64,000 nt of DNA, from assembly GCF_902168135.1 (NCBI RefSeq), contig NZ_CABHOL010000022.1, forward strand, positions 1 through 64,000. Reading direction: 5' to 3'. Under the pieces are notes generated by a model. The model was not told the DNA's origin. It saw only the letters and a list, made by a program, of their open reading frames with translations, and searched no databases. Position numbers and translations under genes: made by a program. Origin of the DNA: an uncultured Fluviicola sp. (GTDB lineage Bacteria; Bacteroidota; Bacteroidia; Flavobacteriales_D; Crocinitomicaceae). Below, piece after piece: positions 23,242-33,625 of the stretch; the first letter of the stretch is position 1; every line of letters starts with the position of its first letter.

Positions 23242-24309
23242 TCAATCCTTTACGCGATTAAATCTCATTGCCCGAAGCATCCAGTTGGGAAGAAAGGCTC
23301 CCGGTTTTTTATTTTTCAGATGAATGTACCATCCCAATTTTTTCATGACAGGAACTTTGTGAGTTTCCACAAATTCAATCCAGGTGCCGTCGGGATCTTC
23401 AATATAGCTGAATCGACCACCCGCTTCACCCATGTCAAATGTTTTTCCTGAATCAACGGTAAACGGAAAGCCCAATGCTTCACATTCTTTTTGCAAATCA
23501 TCCATTCCCTGAACATCGAAGCACAAATGAATGAATCCCCAATCTCCCCAGAAACGGTCCTTAAAAATCGATTTTGAATCTGTTCGGTCAACAGCCTGGA
23601 CCAGTTCTATTTGAGTTGGTCCCAATAATTTAGCAAAAGGCCCTTTGCGGTCCTCGGTATGCTGAAGCAATACTCTCCTTACTTGATGATTTCCGTTGGG
23701 AATGTTATTAAAAGCATCAAAAGTGTCTGTTACATCGTAAACAATCTTGTCGTATCCCAAAATAGTCTGGTAAAGCGGTAAAGCCTTTTCTATAGAGCTT
23801 ACACCGATCATTGAACCTGCAACTCCACCGGTTTTACCCTCGAATTTGGTATCCATGAACCATCCGGAACCTTCAACGATATCAAATAGATTACCATTCG
23901 GGTCTTCTACCAAAAAGTGATAACTGCCATTAGGTAATTGCTGTGGCTCAGATAATACTTTTGCTCCTTTTTTAGTCAAAAATGCGTGCGTAGCTTTTAC
24001 ATCTTTTGATTTGATGCGGCAGGCATATAGTCCAAAATCACCCAAAATGACCGGCTCCTTGCTTTTTTCAGTTGGACGGGAAGTAAACTGCCAGATCTCG
24101 AATCCACCGCCACTTTCCATAGAAAGTGCAAGTGTTGCGGTTCTTGAATGAATGACACCTCCGGTGTATCTCGTCATCAACGGAGCTTCAGCCGCCTCTT
24201 CAAAAATTCGTACGTCTACACCAAAGTGTTCTCTATACCATTTCCAGATTGATTGAACGTTGGGAACACCAATTCCCATTTGCTGAATACCACAGATGAT
24301 TTTTGCCAT
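23242..24309 (-). CDS. VOC (glyoxalase/dioxygenase) family protein, two domains
   Basis: 'QQMGIGVPNVQSIWKWYREHFGVDVR', 'FLVEDPNGNLFDIVE', 'FSYIEDPDGTWIEFVET'. Confidence 0.85.
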   Translation of the reverse strand: MAKIICGIQQMGIGVPNVQSIWKWYREHFGVDVRIFEEAAEAPLMTRYTGGVIHSRTATLALSMESGGGFEIWQFTSRPTEKSKEPVILGDFGLYACRIKSKDVKATHAFLTKKGAKVLSEPQQLPNGSYHFLVEDPNGNLFDIVEGSGWFMDTKFEGKTGGVAGSMIGVSSIEKALPLYQTILGYDKIVYDVTDTFDAFNNIPNGNHQVRRVLLQHTEDRKGPFAKLLGPTQIELVQAVDRTDSKSIFKDRFWGDWGFIHLCFDVQGMDDLQKECEALGFPFTVDSGKTFDMGEAGGRFSYIEDPDGTWIEFVETHKVPVMKKLGWYIHLKNKKPGAFLPNWMLRAMRFNRVKD

Positions 24310-24397
24310 TTTTTACTTTTTTGCATCCTGATCCGTTACTTGCCAGACCAGAAATTGAATTTGGTGCGGCGCCTGTGCCATAGCTTCTGCGCCGGGA

Positions 24398-24405
24398 CAA
24401 AGATA
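24398..24405 (-). promoter_or_regulatory. -7 box upstream of VOC gene
   Basis: minus strand TATCTTTG. Confidence 0.4.
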
Positions 24406-24493
24406 CTAGGAATCTCGAAAGTTCAAATATTCAAATAGTTTTCACTTAAGCAACTTTTGAACTTTTTACCGCTTGAATCTTTTGAACTTGTTT

Positions 24494-26791
24494 CTAACGG
24501 AAAGCTCGTTCGTGGAAAATAATAAAGCCGTAGGTGAACTGGAATGCCAATGGTGTCTTTTGCTTCGGGAAATAATTCAACGAAGCCCTGATTGGTCCTA
24601 ATGGTGAATGGTATATAGCAGACAAAGAGGCAACCTGAGATTCTCCTTTAAACGGTTTCGAGTAGCCGAATGTGCCATCATCGTTTTGGGTAATGGAAAT
24701 GAACGGCTGGTACCAATAACCATCCACGCGTATATCAATGTTCTTCCGAAGAGAGAAAATTACATTCAACCCACCTCCAATATACTGGGGAGACCGGTAT
24801 TCGGCAAAGAAATAGGTTTGTAGATCCGGCAGCGGCTGAAATGCGTTCATGTTTAGAAGAGTTGCCGTGTAATTCTTGAGCAGAGAAAGGTTCGTGATAC
24901 TTGCCAGTCCATGAATACCAAATGAAAAATACCTGGTGCTCAAAGGAAAGCTTTGAATTTCCCCGCGAATATTGAACCAGTGGTGTCCGTTCCTGTAATC
25001 GTAATTTTCCAATGAAGTGGATCCTGCAACACTGTGTTCCTTGGCAGCACTGTAAATGGCTTTAAATTGAGCAAGCGTTCCGGATGATGCCCACTGTTTC
25101 CTGTTCAGGGAATTGTGTTCCAAAATCATTACCAGGGAATTTCCATATAAAATGGTTTTGTCTGTAGTGTCTTTATTGGTAAATTCGGAACTTTGATAGT
25201 AGCGGTCCTGTGTTTCGAAATGCCTGTAATCGAATCCGAATTTGGAGTTGTTGAATAGGGGTAATTTGATTCCTCCTCCCACGTAGGCCTCATTTTGGAC
25301 CAGGAAGGATGGTTTTTCATCATCGAAGAAAGTGGTGAAGCTTTTGAAATAATCCCAACGGTTAATAACTCCATAGAAACTTGCCGAAATCGGATAGTAG
25401 GAAGGAAAATGCAGGTCCACATTTGCTCTTCCCGAATTATAGAATTTTCCGAAATAACCTCCTGCCTGGATGGTACTGGCAAAACGGTCCAAACGCATGT
25501 AGTTTAATTGTATGAAACCGGTGTTGATGGCACGCGTACTGATAATTCCTCCCAGATCTATGCGGAATGGTTTGGCTTCGGTGACTTTGATGTTCAAAGC
25601 ATAGGTCGAATCTTTTTTTACATCAAGTGTAGGGAACAAATACTTGATTTGCGGGGTAGCGTAAGTTCTGAAATAACGACGCTTAAAACGTATTCCTGAT
25701 AAGGTTTCACTTTTCTTGTTTTTAAGAATGGATTTTCTCACATAGCTTTCATCCAGTCCGTATTTATTCGTTGTATTTACTTCAGATATAACAAGCGGAT
25801 GGACACTGGCTTTGAAATCGGATCTTCTTTTGTTTAATTCTTCCGTTGAAACACGCAAATCAAGCATACTCTTGATGCTGTCCATCATGGCAAGTGTCGA
25901 TTTGTAACCTGCATTGATGGCTTCGTCTACATCATCAAAGTCAAAGGTGCTGATTTCCGATTTCGGTTCAATAATGATTCCTGATTCACAGGGGATTTTG
26001 AACGAAGTATGTGTTACGAGCATGTTTGTCAGCTGACTGATCAAATCATCTTCCCGCGGTGGAGCCGCATTATACGACACGTTACTTCCGATGATGAAAT
26101 CAACCGGGAAATTGTTGTACATGACATCAGACGGGAAGTTATTGTAAAGTCCGCCGTCAAAGTAAAGTACACCATTGATGCGAATAGGATTTACATAAAA
26201 AGGAAAGGTCATGGATGCTCTTACGGCCTCATTCAGCTGCCCGTTCGAAAATACAACACCTTTTTTAGCGACAATGTCACTGGCAACGCAGCGGAAAGGA
26301 ACAAAAAGGCTGTCAAAATTGTATTGGGAAGAAGCACCGCTGGCTCCAAAGAGGCGAAGCATTTCAAAATCGAGTAATTCCGGACGAATAAAGTTTGTAG
26401 GAAGTGATTTGCTGAAAATACTGTCGAGGGAAAAAGGAAAACTGATACCTGATGCATTTTCATTGTCTTCACGCAGCAGGAATTCATAGCGTTGTTCGAT
26501 TGCTCCCTTTGACATCAGCTGAAACTTGTTGCTTAAGACATAGTCTTCAATTTCCTGGGGAGAATACCCGCTGGCATACATAGCACCGACTAATGCTCCC
26601 GAAGAAGTTCCCGTAATATAGTTGATCGGGATATTGTTTTCTTCCAATGCTTTCAGTACACCAATGTGAGCAAAACCAGATGCGCCACCACCACTCAATA
26701 CGATTCCAACCCCTTGAGATTGAACGAATAAAGGGGTGAAGCTTAGAAATAAGATTATAGTTAGTTGTCTTGCTAATTGCATTAAAGTCAA
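24494..26791 (-). CDS. Patatin-like phospholipase fused to a BamA/TamA-like outer-membrane barrel (PlpD-like, type Vd)
   Basis: 'VLSGGGASGFAHIGVLKALEE', GTSSG nucleophile elbow, 'FDGGLYNNFP', C-terminal barrel 'GPIRASLNYF...FQFTYGF'. Confidence 0.9.
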   Translation of the reverse strand: MTLMQLARQLTIILFLSFTPLFVQSQGVGIVLSGGGASGFAHIGVLKALEENNIPINYITGTSSGALVGAMYASGYSPQEIEDYVLSNKFQLMSKGAIEQRYEFLLREDNENASGISFPFSLDSIFSKSLPTNFIRPELLDFEMLRLFGASGASSQYNFDSLFVPFRCVASDIVAKKGVVFSNGQLNEAVRASMTFPFYVNPIRINGVLYFDGGLYNNFPSDVMYNNFPVDFIIGSNVSYNAAPPREDDLISQLTNMLVTHTSFKIPCESGIIIEPKSEISTFDFDDVDEAINAGYKSTLAMMDSIKSMLDLRVSTEELNKRRSDFKASVHPLVISEVNTTNKYGLDESYVRKSILKNKKSETLSGIRFKRRYFRTYATPQIKYLFPTLDVKKDSTYALNIKVTEAKPFRIDLGGIISTRAINTGFIQLNYMRLDRFASTIQAGGYFGKFYNSGRANVDLHFPSYYPISASFYGVINRWDYFKSFTTFFDDEKPSFLVQNEAYVGGGIKLPLFNNSKFGFDYRHFETQDRYYQSSEFTNKDTTDKTILYGNSLVMILEHNSLNRKQWASSGTLAQFKAIYSAAKEHSVAGSTSLENYDYRNGHHWFNIRGEIQSFPLSTRYFSFGIHGLASITNLSLLKNYTATLLNMNAFQPLPDLQTYFFAEYRSPQYIGGGLNVIFSLRKNIDIRVDGYWYQPFISITQNDDGTFGYSKPFKGESQVASLSAIYHSPLGPIRASLNYFPKQKTPLAFQFTYGFIIFHERAFR

Positions 26792-26869
26792 AAGTAATTT
26801 TTTTTTACCTAAACGCCTCTTCTTTTGCTTTATTTCTCTACTATTTAGAAAATCTCGTTGGTTTTGTAG

Positions 26870-26877
26870 TACTTTTG
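26870..26877 (+). promoter_or_regulatory. -7 box upstream of THUMP methyltransferase
   Basis: TACTTTTG, 28 nt before ATG. Confidence 0.45.
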
Positions 26878-26905
26878 CCGGCGTATCAATAATTGAACTT
26901 GCTTT

Positions 26906-28051
26906 ATGAATATTGTCCTGAAAACATTTTATGGTTTGGAAGATGTACTCGCTGATGAGTTAAAGGAACTTGGTTTTCCGGATAGTACAAAACTGAATAG
27001 GGCTGTTCAGATTGAGGGAGAATGGAAAGATGTTTATTTTTTGAACCTGCATGTGCGTTGTGCCATTTCGGTATTGGTCGAACTGCGCAAGTTTCCGGTT
27101 AAAACAGAGAAAGATCTTTATAATGAGGCGAAAAAAATCAATTGGTCATCTTTGTTTGATGTCCGAAAAACATTTGCGGTAAAAGGGGCCGTTCATTCAA
27201 CTATTTTTAACCATTCTCAATTCCCTTTTTTGCTTATTAAGGATGCAATTGTAGACCATTTCAGGGATGTGAAAGGTGAAAGACCCGATATCAATGTGAA
27301 ATCACCGCAAATTGTAGTGGATTTATACGTACGTGAGAATGAGGGGGTGATTTCCATAAACACAAGCGGTCTGCCTTTGTTTCAAAGAGGTTATCGCCAG
27401 TCAACGGGAGATGCGCCGCTCAATGAAGTAGTTGCTGCTGCACTTTTGCGCATGAGCGAGTGGGATAAGAAAACAACTTTGATTGATCCGTTTTGCGGGT
27501 CAGGGACTATTTTGATCGAAGCCGCTTTATTGGCGGCAGGAATTCCTTCAAATATTGAAAGAACTCATTACGCATTTAAGAATATGGCCAATTTTGACGC
27601 TGACTTGTGGGAGGAAATCCATTCCGGTGCCAATAAATTGGTAAAAGAACTGCCATGTACACTCATCGGAGGAGATATTGATTCACAAATGGTGATGAAA
27701 ACCAGAAGGAACCTGCGTGGATTTTCTTTTGGAAGGTTTATCGAAGTCCACAATGCTTCTGTAGATGAGTTTCCTTTTCCGGAGGGACCAGCCGTTATGA
27801 TCACCAATCCGCCTTATGGAGAACGTTTGGAAACGGATGTGGAAGATCTTTACGGAACTTTGGGAAGTATCATGAAACACCGTTTGATGGGATATTCCTG
27901 TTTTGTGATCTCTTCCAGCGAAGCAGGGTTCAAATACCTGGCTTTAAGACCGAATAAAAAATACAAACTCTTCAACGGGGACCTGGAATGTTCTTTCAGA
28001 AAGTATTCGATTTACGAAGGTTCCAAAAAGAGCGAAAAGACCGAAGCTTAA
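26906..28051 (+). CDS. THUMP-domain class I RNA methyltransferase (RlmL N-terminal half-like)
   Basis: 'LIDPFCGSGTILIEAALLA', 'MITNPPYGERLE', N-terminal ferredoxin-like/THUMP region. Confidence 0.9.
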   Translation: MNIVLKTFYGLEDVLADELKELGFPDSTKLNRAVQIEGEWKDVYFLNLHVRCAISVLVELRKFPVKTEKDLYNEAKKINWSSLFDVRKTFAVKGAVHSTIFNHSQFPFLLIKDAIVDHFRDVKGERPDINVKSPQIVVDLYVRENEGVISINTSGLPLFQRGYRQSTGDAPLNEVVAAALLRMSEWDKKTTLIDPFCGSGTILIEAALLAAGIPSNIERTHYAFKNMANFDADLWEEIHSGANKLVKELPCTLIGGDIDSQMVMKTRRNLRGFSFGRFIEVHNASVDEFPFPEGPAVMITNPPYGERLETDVEDLYGTLGSIMKHRLMGYSCFVISSSEAGFKYLALRPNKKYKLFNGDLECSFRKYSIYEGSKKSEKTEA

Positions 28052-29100
28052 GGTGTAACGATAATACGTTCAGAGATCGTTTCTTCATTATCAAAGTATA
28101 CGAATGTGTAGACTCCGATTGGTAGTGAAGAAACGATGATCTCGTTATTCTTAACAAAATCACTTAGGTTAATCTCTCTTCCTGAAGTATCATATAATTT
28201 GGATTCAAGCAGCGTTTTATAATCTCCGGTGATCCGGATCGTCCCATTTGAAGGATTTGGGAAAATGGTCAGCTCATTAGTGCTTTTCGGTTTTATGGAA
28301 CGGATATCATGAAAACGCGTAGTTCCGTTAAAATCTGTCTGTGATAAGCGGTAATAGCTCGTAACATCCAAATATGCATCGTAATCATAGATTTTATAGC
28401 GTAAAGGTTCCGTACTGGTTCCTGCTCCCTTCATGTAAGAGATCGGTTCGAAATGAATTCCGTCCAGACTGCGTTCAACGGTGAAGAAATCATTGTTTAA
28501 TTCTGTTTCTGTCCACCATTCGCATGCAACGGCTCTGTTCTCCAATGAAACCTGGAAAGCGGTTAGCTCTACCGGAAGAGCACTCATACAGTTTACGCAG
28601 GCAGATCCGCTGAAAGAAGTAGTGTAAGTGATAATTTCATCAGCTCTGTTCGCTCTTCCGGAAACTCTTATTGTACCGGGACCAGCCAGGGTATAACTGT
28701 CATTCAGCGTTGAATTGGCACCACCTTGCTGAAAAAGTTTGGAACCACCCGGAATATCCACTTTAACGACATCACAAGTCTGGCAATTTCCATCTGCTCC
28801 CTGAGATGTGCTGCAACCAGGTCTGTCTCTCATGGTAGCGCTGACTGTATAGGTACACCCGGCAGGAACGGTAATATCAACCTGCATGGGAAGATACCCG
28901 GAGCTGCAATTTCCGGTAGTTCCTGAACCGCAATTGGGACCGCCTAAACTGGTTAAGTTGCATCCGGCGATGCATCCGCATCCTGCTCCGGTAACACCAA
29001 TCGCCCCGGATGGACATTGTGCAAATGAGTTTAATGAATACGCAAGAAAAAGAAAGGTAATTCCTGTTAGTTTTTGAAGTGTTGTTGTAGTTTTTTTCAT
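28048..29100 (-). CDS. Secreted Cys/Gly-rich protein with T9SS type A sorting domain
   Basis: Signal peptide, 'ELTAFQVSLENRAVACEWWTETELNNDFFTVERS', C-term 'LTIFPNPSNGTIRI...GVYTFVYFDNEE'; ATG 29100 preferred. Confidence 0.8.
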   Translation of the reverse strand: MKKTTTTLQKLTGITFLFLAYSLNSFAQCPSGAIGVTGAGCGCIAGCNLTSLGGPNCGSGTTGNCSSGYLPMQVDITVPAGCTYTVSATMRDRPGCSTSQGADGNCQTCDVVKVDIPGGSKLFQQGGANSTLNDSYTLAGPGTIRVSGRANRADEIITYTTSFSGSACVNCMSALPVELTAFQVSLENRAVACEWWTETELNNDFFTVERSLDGIHFEPISYMKGAGTSTEPLRYKIYDYDAYLDVTSYYRLSQTDFNGTTRFHDIRSIKPKSTNELTIFPNPSNGTIRITGDYKTLLESKLYDTSGREINLSDFVKNNEIIVSSLPIGVYTFVYFDNEETISERIIVTP

Positions 29101-29333
29101 AGTACCTGGGAAAAGTAAATTCATTCCATTGGAACAGGACAAATTTATTCCAGGTGTTTAGTAATTTGTTTATGAGTAAGTTATGGTTCGGATAAGTTAT
29201 GAATTTTACTAAATTGATTTTGTTTAATTCAATTTGAAGAGAATGTTATAGCTTACGATGCTGATCGTTCCTGATTGCTTTTTCATTCTTTCATCAGAAG
29301 TACTGAGTCTAAAAAAGTACCGGGTGCAAAAAA

Positions 29334-29363
29334 AATAGGGGCACGATTGATCGCACCCCTATT
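29334..29363. repeat. Palindromic element, member of dispersed family; also terminator-like for gltA
   Basis: aataggggcacgattgatcgcacccctatt; minus-strand T-run follows. Confidence 0.75.
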
Positions 29364-29385
29364 CCTTTTGATATGTTTGATTAAA

Positions 29386-30675
29386 TTATCCTCTTTTATC
29401 GATTTCCACGTAATCTCTTGAGACTTTACCTGTATAGATTTGTCTTGGACGACCGATCGGTTCGCCACCTTCAGACATTTCTTTCCATTGTGCAATCCAT
29501 CCCGGAAGACGTCCTAATGCGAACATTACAGTGAACATTTCAGAAGGGATTCCAAGGGCTTTGTAGATAATTCCGGAGTAGAAGTCTACGTTCGGGTACA
29601 AACTTCTTGATTTGAAGTATTCGTCTTCCAAAGCAACTTTTTCCAATTTCTTAGCAATATCCAGTAACGGGTCATTGATTTTCAATTTCTCCAAGACATC
29701 ATCTGCTGCTTTCTTGATGATAGTAGCTCGCGGATCGAAGTTTTTGTAAACACGGTGTCCGAATCCCATTAAGCGGAACGGATCATCTTTGTCTTTTGCT
29801 TTTAACACCCATTTGTCAACATCACCGCCATCATTGTGGATTTTCTCCAACATCTCAATAACTGCCTGGTTAGCTCCACCGTGAAGTGGTCCCCAAAGTG
29901 CAGAAATACCTGCGGAAATAGATGCGTACAAGTTTGCCTGTGATGAACCAACGATACGAACTGTAGATGTAGAACAGTTTTGTTCGTGGTCAGCATGAAG
30001 GATCAATAATTTGTTCAACGCGTCAACAACTACCGGATCCACTTTGTAATCTTCAGTAGGCATTGCGAACATCATGTAAAGGAAGTTCTTTACGTAATCG
30101 TATTCGTTCTTAGGGTACATGAACGGGTGGCGCATCGAATTTTTGTAAGACCACGCAGCCAATGTTGGCAATTTAGCTAACAAACGTAAGATCGTTCTAT
30201 TCTTTTTCTCAGCACTTCTGTTCGGATCCAATGATTCCGGATAGAACGTAGAAAGAGAACAAACCATTGCAGATAAAACTCCCATTGGGTGTGCTTGTGC
30301 CGGATAAGCTTCAAAGAATTGCTTCATATCTTCATGCACCAAAGTATGCTTTGTAATGCTTGAAATGAAATCGTCTAATTGAGCCTTAGTTGGCAAATCT
30401 CCATAAATCAATAAGTAAGCAACTTCAATAAAACTTGCTTTTTCTGCTAATTGCTCGATCGGATAACCACGGTAATGAAGGATTCCTTCTTCACCGTCTA
30501 AGAAAGTAATGGCGCTGGTAGTAGCACCCGTATTTTTGTAACCTACGTCTAAAGTTACGTAGCCTGTTTCCTGGCGAAGTTTTGAAATGTCAATAGCCAA
30601 TTCATTTTCAGTACCTTGTACAATCGGAAATTCATATACTTTTCCGTCTAATTCGATTTTCGCAATTTTGCTCAT
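29386..30675 (-). CDS. gltA: Citrate synthase
   Basis: 'LHADHEQNCSTSTVRIVGSSQANLYASISAGISALWGPLHGGANQAVIEML', 'LMGFGHRVYKNFDPRA'. Confidence 0.96.
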   Translation of the reverse strand: MSKIAKIELDGKVYEFPIVQGTENELAIDISKLRQETGYVTLDVGYKNTGATTSAITFLDGEEGILHYRGYPIEQLAEKASFIEVAYLLIYGDLPTKAQLDDFISSITKHTLVHEDMKQFFEAYPAQAHPMGVLSAMVCSLSTFYPESLDPNRSAEKKNRTILRLLAKLPTLAAWSYKNSMRHPFMYPKNEYDYVKNFLYMMFAMPTEDYKVDPVVVDALNKLLILHADHEQNCSTSTVRIVGSSQANLYASISAGISALWGPLHGGANQAVIEMLEKIHNDGGDVDKWVLKAKDKDDPFRLMGFGHRVYKNFDPRATIIKKAADDVLEKLKINDPLLDIAKKLEKVALEDEYFKSRSLYPNVDFYSGIIYKALGIPSEMFTVMFALGRLPGWIAQWKEMSEGGEPIGRPRQIYTGKVSRDYVEIDKRG

Positions 30676-30848
30676 GATGATCTATAAGAGTATTATCTAA
30701 CAATTTTAATAGCCGCACTAAATTAATAAAGAATTAAATACAACAATCCTCCCTTTACAATCTTTTTTTGCAAAATAACTATAGGTTATCCGAATACTGA
30801 AAAAAGCAGGGATTAACAGCTTGAATATGTGTGCGTGCCAAAAATAAT

Positions 30849-31133
30849 TCAATTGGTCATTGCACCCGAAAGAACAGTCAATTTATTCCAACTGATGAAA
30901 AAATAAGCGGTATTTAGAAAACCTGCCAGGGAGTAGGTTATTCGGATGCGGGATGGTTTTTGTAAACGGTAAACAGAGTGTATCAAAACGGCACAATTGA
31001 TTGTTCCGACAGGAATGGTAAGCAGCCCCAAAGACCATTCACTCCAATTGGAGCTATCCCCGTATTTGACTACTTGAATAGCTCCGATATTCAGGAGTGT
31101 CCAGCTAACGGATCGAATAATCGCAATCCGCAA
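30849..31133 (-). CDS. Small hypothetical membrane protein
   Basis: 94 aa with hydrophobic segments, starts 3 nt after the upstream peptidase ORF. Confidence 0.55.
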   Translation of the reverse strand: MRIAIIRSVSWTLLNIGAIQVVKYGDSSNWSEWSLGLLTIPVGTINCAVLIHSVYRLQKPSRIRITYSLAGFLNTAYFFISWNKLTVLSGAMTN

Positions 31134-31136
31134 GAG

Positions 31137-33299
31137 TTATAAATTTTTCAATGTATAATCCAGCATCATCGTATACAAGTGGTTTCTTGTATTCCCACCG
31201 TAAATTCCGTGATTTTTATTCGGATAAATGAAAAGATCAAACTGCTTGTTGGCCTTCACCAGGGCAGTTATGAATTCCATGGTGTTTTGGTAATGGACGT
31301 TATCATCTGCAGAACCGTGAATCAGTAAGAACTTCCCTTTTAATTTATCGGCATGATTTACCGGGGAGTTGTCATCATATCCCGCTGCATTTTCCTGCGG
31401 AGTCCTCATGAAGCGTTCCGTGTATATATTGTCGTAATTTCTCCAGTTCGTAACAGGCGCTACTGCAATTCCCATCTTGAAGACATCCGCTCCTTTTGTC
31501 ATGGCAAGTGAAGTCATGAATCCCCCGTAGCTCCAGCCCATAATCCCGATCCTGTTCGGATCTACATAAGATTCTTTCTGAAGGTTCTTAGCAACGGCAA
31601 TCAGGTCTTCTGTTTCCAGTTTTCCAAGCTGCAGATAAGTCGACTTTTTGAACTTGGCTCCACGGAACTGTGTTCCACGCGTATCGACACAAAATACGAT
31701 GTATCCTTTGCGTGTTAATAATTCGTGGTAAAGGTAATTTGCTCCGTCATAATCGTTGGTAACCATATTACTTCCGGGCCCACAGTATACATTGAAATAA
31801 ACCGGGTATTTTTTATTCGGATCGAAGTTTGCGGGCTTCATAATCCAGGCGTTTAGTTTTCCGTCAGCACCATCTACCTGGATAAATTCCTTCTGACTTA
31901 GATTCATTCCGTTCAATTTGTTCTGAAGTTCCATATTTGCTTCAAGTACCTGGATTTCTTTTCCGGTGTGGTCACACAACGCGTAAGTAGGTACAGTATT
32001 TGCACTGGAACTTGTGCGGATGAAATAGTTGAATCCCGGAGCGTACTCAGCATCATGGTAACCGGTTGCTTTTGAAAGCATTTTCTTATCTGTTCCTTTC
32101 TGGTTAATGGAATACAGGGTTTTATTGATTGCCCCGTTTTCAGAAGAGGAATAGAAAACCGTTCCTTTCTTTTCATCGATCCCGTATAAGTCTATTACAT
32201 CCCAGTTTCCGGAAGTAACCTGGCTTAATTTTCCGTCGAAAGTCAAATGATAAATGTGGTTGTAACCGTCCTTTTCAGAAGTGCGGAGCATAGAATTGCC
32301 GTCTTTTAAAAGGATCACGTTATCGGCGTCCAGGTACGTGTCGGATTGTTCTTCATAGAAAACGTGGTCTGCCGGGTTTTCAGGGTTCGTAACCAGATGG
32401 TATTTCACCTGGCTCTGATGGCGATTTAAAGTAGAAACAAATACTTCATTCTTAATAGGTGACCACTGGAAACGCGGCAAATATTCATACGTTCCTAAAT
32501 TGACATTTTTTATCGCAGCGGTTTCTGCGTTAGCAATATGGAAAGTTACTTTTGAATTGTCTTCACCTGCTTTCGGGTATTTGAAAGTATATTCATCCGG
32601 GTATAGTTTTCCGTACATCGCCATTTGAAATTGTTTCACGTTTGTTTCATCAAAACGCATAAAAGCGAGGTATTTTGAATCCGGAGACCATTCGAAGCCT
32701 TGTGTAATGGCAAATTCTTCTTCGTAAACCCAGTCTGTTGTACCGTTGATAATACTGTTTTGTTTTCCGTCGGAAGTTATCTGTTTGTTCGTCTTATTAA
32801 CAAGGTCATAAACAAACAGGTTGTTTCCTGCTACATAACCGAGTTTTGTTTCGTCCGGAGAGAAAGTTCCTAAAGTTTGAGGAGTTTCTGTATTGCTTAC
32901 CTTATGAGTTTCTTTTGTTTGAATGTTGTAGACATAGTAAGTGGTAGCATAACTGTGTCGGTAGATAGAAGCTGTATTCGACTGAAACAATAACCATTTT
33001 CCGCTTTTACTTAACTTAACATCATCGAATTCCAATGCTTTCCCGTCGAATTGGATTCCGGAAAGGTTAACGAGAACCGTTCCGGCACCTTTGTAATCCT
33101 TGAACTGGTATTTTTTTAATAAAAGCTGACCGTTTTCTTCAACGATTTTGGTGAATGACTGTCCATCGCTTAAAGCAGTGAAACCTTCCACGCGGTTCGG
33201 ATAGAACTCACCCGATTTCCAAATACTTTCTACCGATAGGTTTTGAGCATAGCCGAATGAGAGGATGCAGATAAAGGAAAAGAATAATTTAAGTTTCAT
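31137..33299 (-). CDS. S9 family peptidase (dipeptidyl peptidase IV-like)
   Basis: 'IGIMGWSYGGFMTSLAMTKG' Ser motif, 'DWVYEEEF' DPPIV motif, 'LIHGSADDNVHYQNTMEF', catalytic His 'YPNKNHGIYGG'. Confidence 0.94.
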   Translation of the reverse strand: MKLKLFFSFICILSFGYAQNLSVESIWKSGEFYPNRVEGFTALSDGQSFTKIVEENGQLLLKKYQFKDYKGAGTVLVNLSGIQFDGKALEFDDVKLSKSGKWLLFQSNTASIYRHSYATTYYVYNIQTKETHKVSNTETPQTLGTFSPDETKLGYVAGNNLFVYDLVNKTNKQITSDGKQNSIINGTTDWVYEEEFAITQGFEWSPDSKYLAFMRFDETNVKQFQMAMYGKLYPDEYTFKYPKAGEDNSKVTFHIANAETAAIKNVNLGTYEYLPRFQWSPIKNEVFVSTLNRHQSQVKYHLVTNPENPADHVFYEEQSDTYLDADNVILLKDGNSMLRTSEKDGYNHIYHLTFDGKLSQVTSGNWDVIDLYGIDEKKGTVFYSSSENGAINKTLYSINQKGTDKKMLSKATGYHDAEYAPGFNYFIRTSSSANTVPTYALCDHTGKEIQVLEANMELQNKLNGMNLSQKEFIQVDGADGKLNAWIMKPANFDPNKKYPVYFNVYCGPGSNMVTNDYDGANYLYHELLTRKGYIVFCVDTRGTQFRGAKFKKSTYLQLGKLETEDLIAVAKNLQKESYVDPNRIGIMGWSYGGFMTSLAMTKGADVFKMGIAVAPVTNWRNYDNIYTERFMRTPQENAAGYDDNSPVNHADKLKGKFLLIHGSADDNVHYQNTMEFITALVKANKQFDLFIYPNKNHGIYGGNTRNHLYTMMLDYTLKNL

Positions 33300-33315
33300 A
33301 CAAATTGTGTTTTGG

Positions 33316-33323
33316 CAAAAATA
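33316..33323 (-). promoter_or_regulatory. -7 box for S9 peptidase gene
   Basis: minus strand TATTTTTG. Confidence 0.45.
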
Positions 33324-33474
33324 ACCAAAAACTGTTCCTAAGGGAGTGAATTATTGATGAGTGGTGTAAAATAGTTAACAGCTTGTTTAATATGGGTTTG
33401 ATTGATGGTTGACTAAGTGTATAACCTTAGTTGATTGTTAACAATTATGTAATGTAAGAATGAATTATTTGCCT

Positions 33475-33482
33475 TAACTTTG
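33475..33482 (+). promoter_or_regulatory. -7 box upstream of the lamin-tail/nuclease locus
   Basis: TAACTTTG, about 220 nt before ATG 33703. Confidence 0.4.
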
Positions 33483-33587
33483 CGTCGGAAATTTCCGGGT
33501 GTTCTCCTTGATGCTGTGATTTAATGCAGACTGAAACCATCTGGAAATACAATATTTGGTATAATGAAATAGAAATGAAACGCTTCC

Positions 33588-33625
33588 ATAATAGCAAAGA
33601 CTTCTCCCGAAGTACTTGGTGTTAT
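33588..33625 (+). promoter_or_regulatory. Long hairpin in the leader of the lamin-tail gene
   Basis: ataatagcaaagacttc-tccc-gaagtacttggtgttat, 17-nt arms, about 14 of 17 positions match a perfect inverted repeat. Confidence 0.5.

Noticed and set aside
24367-24394. cggcgc...gcgccg stem in the VOC gene leader as a riboswitch
   Set aside because: Only 6 bp with a 16-nt loop, and no known riboswitch core recognised.
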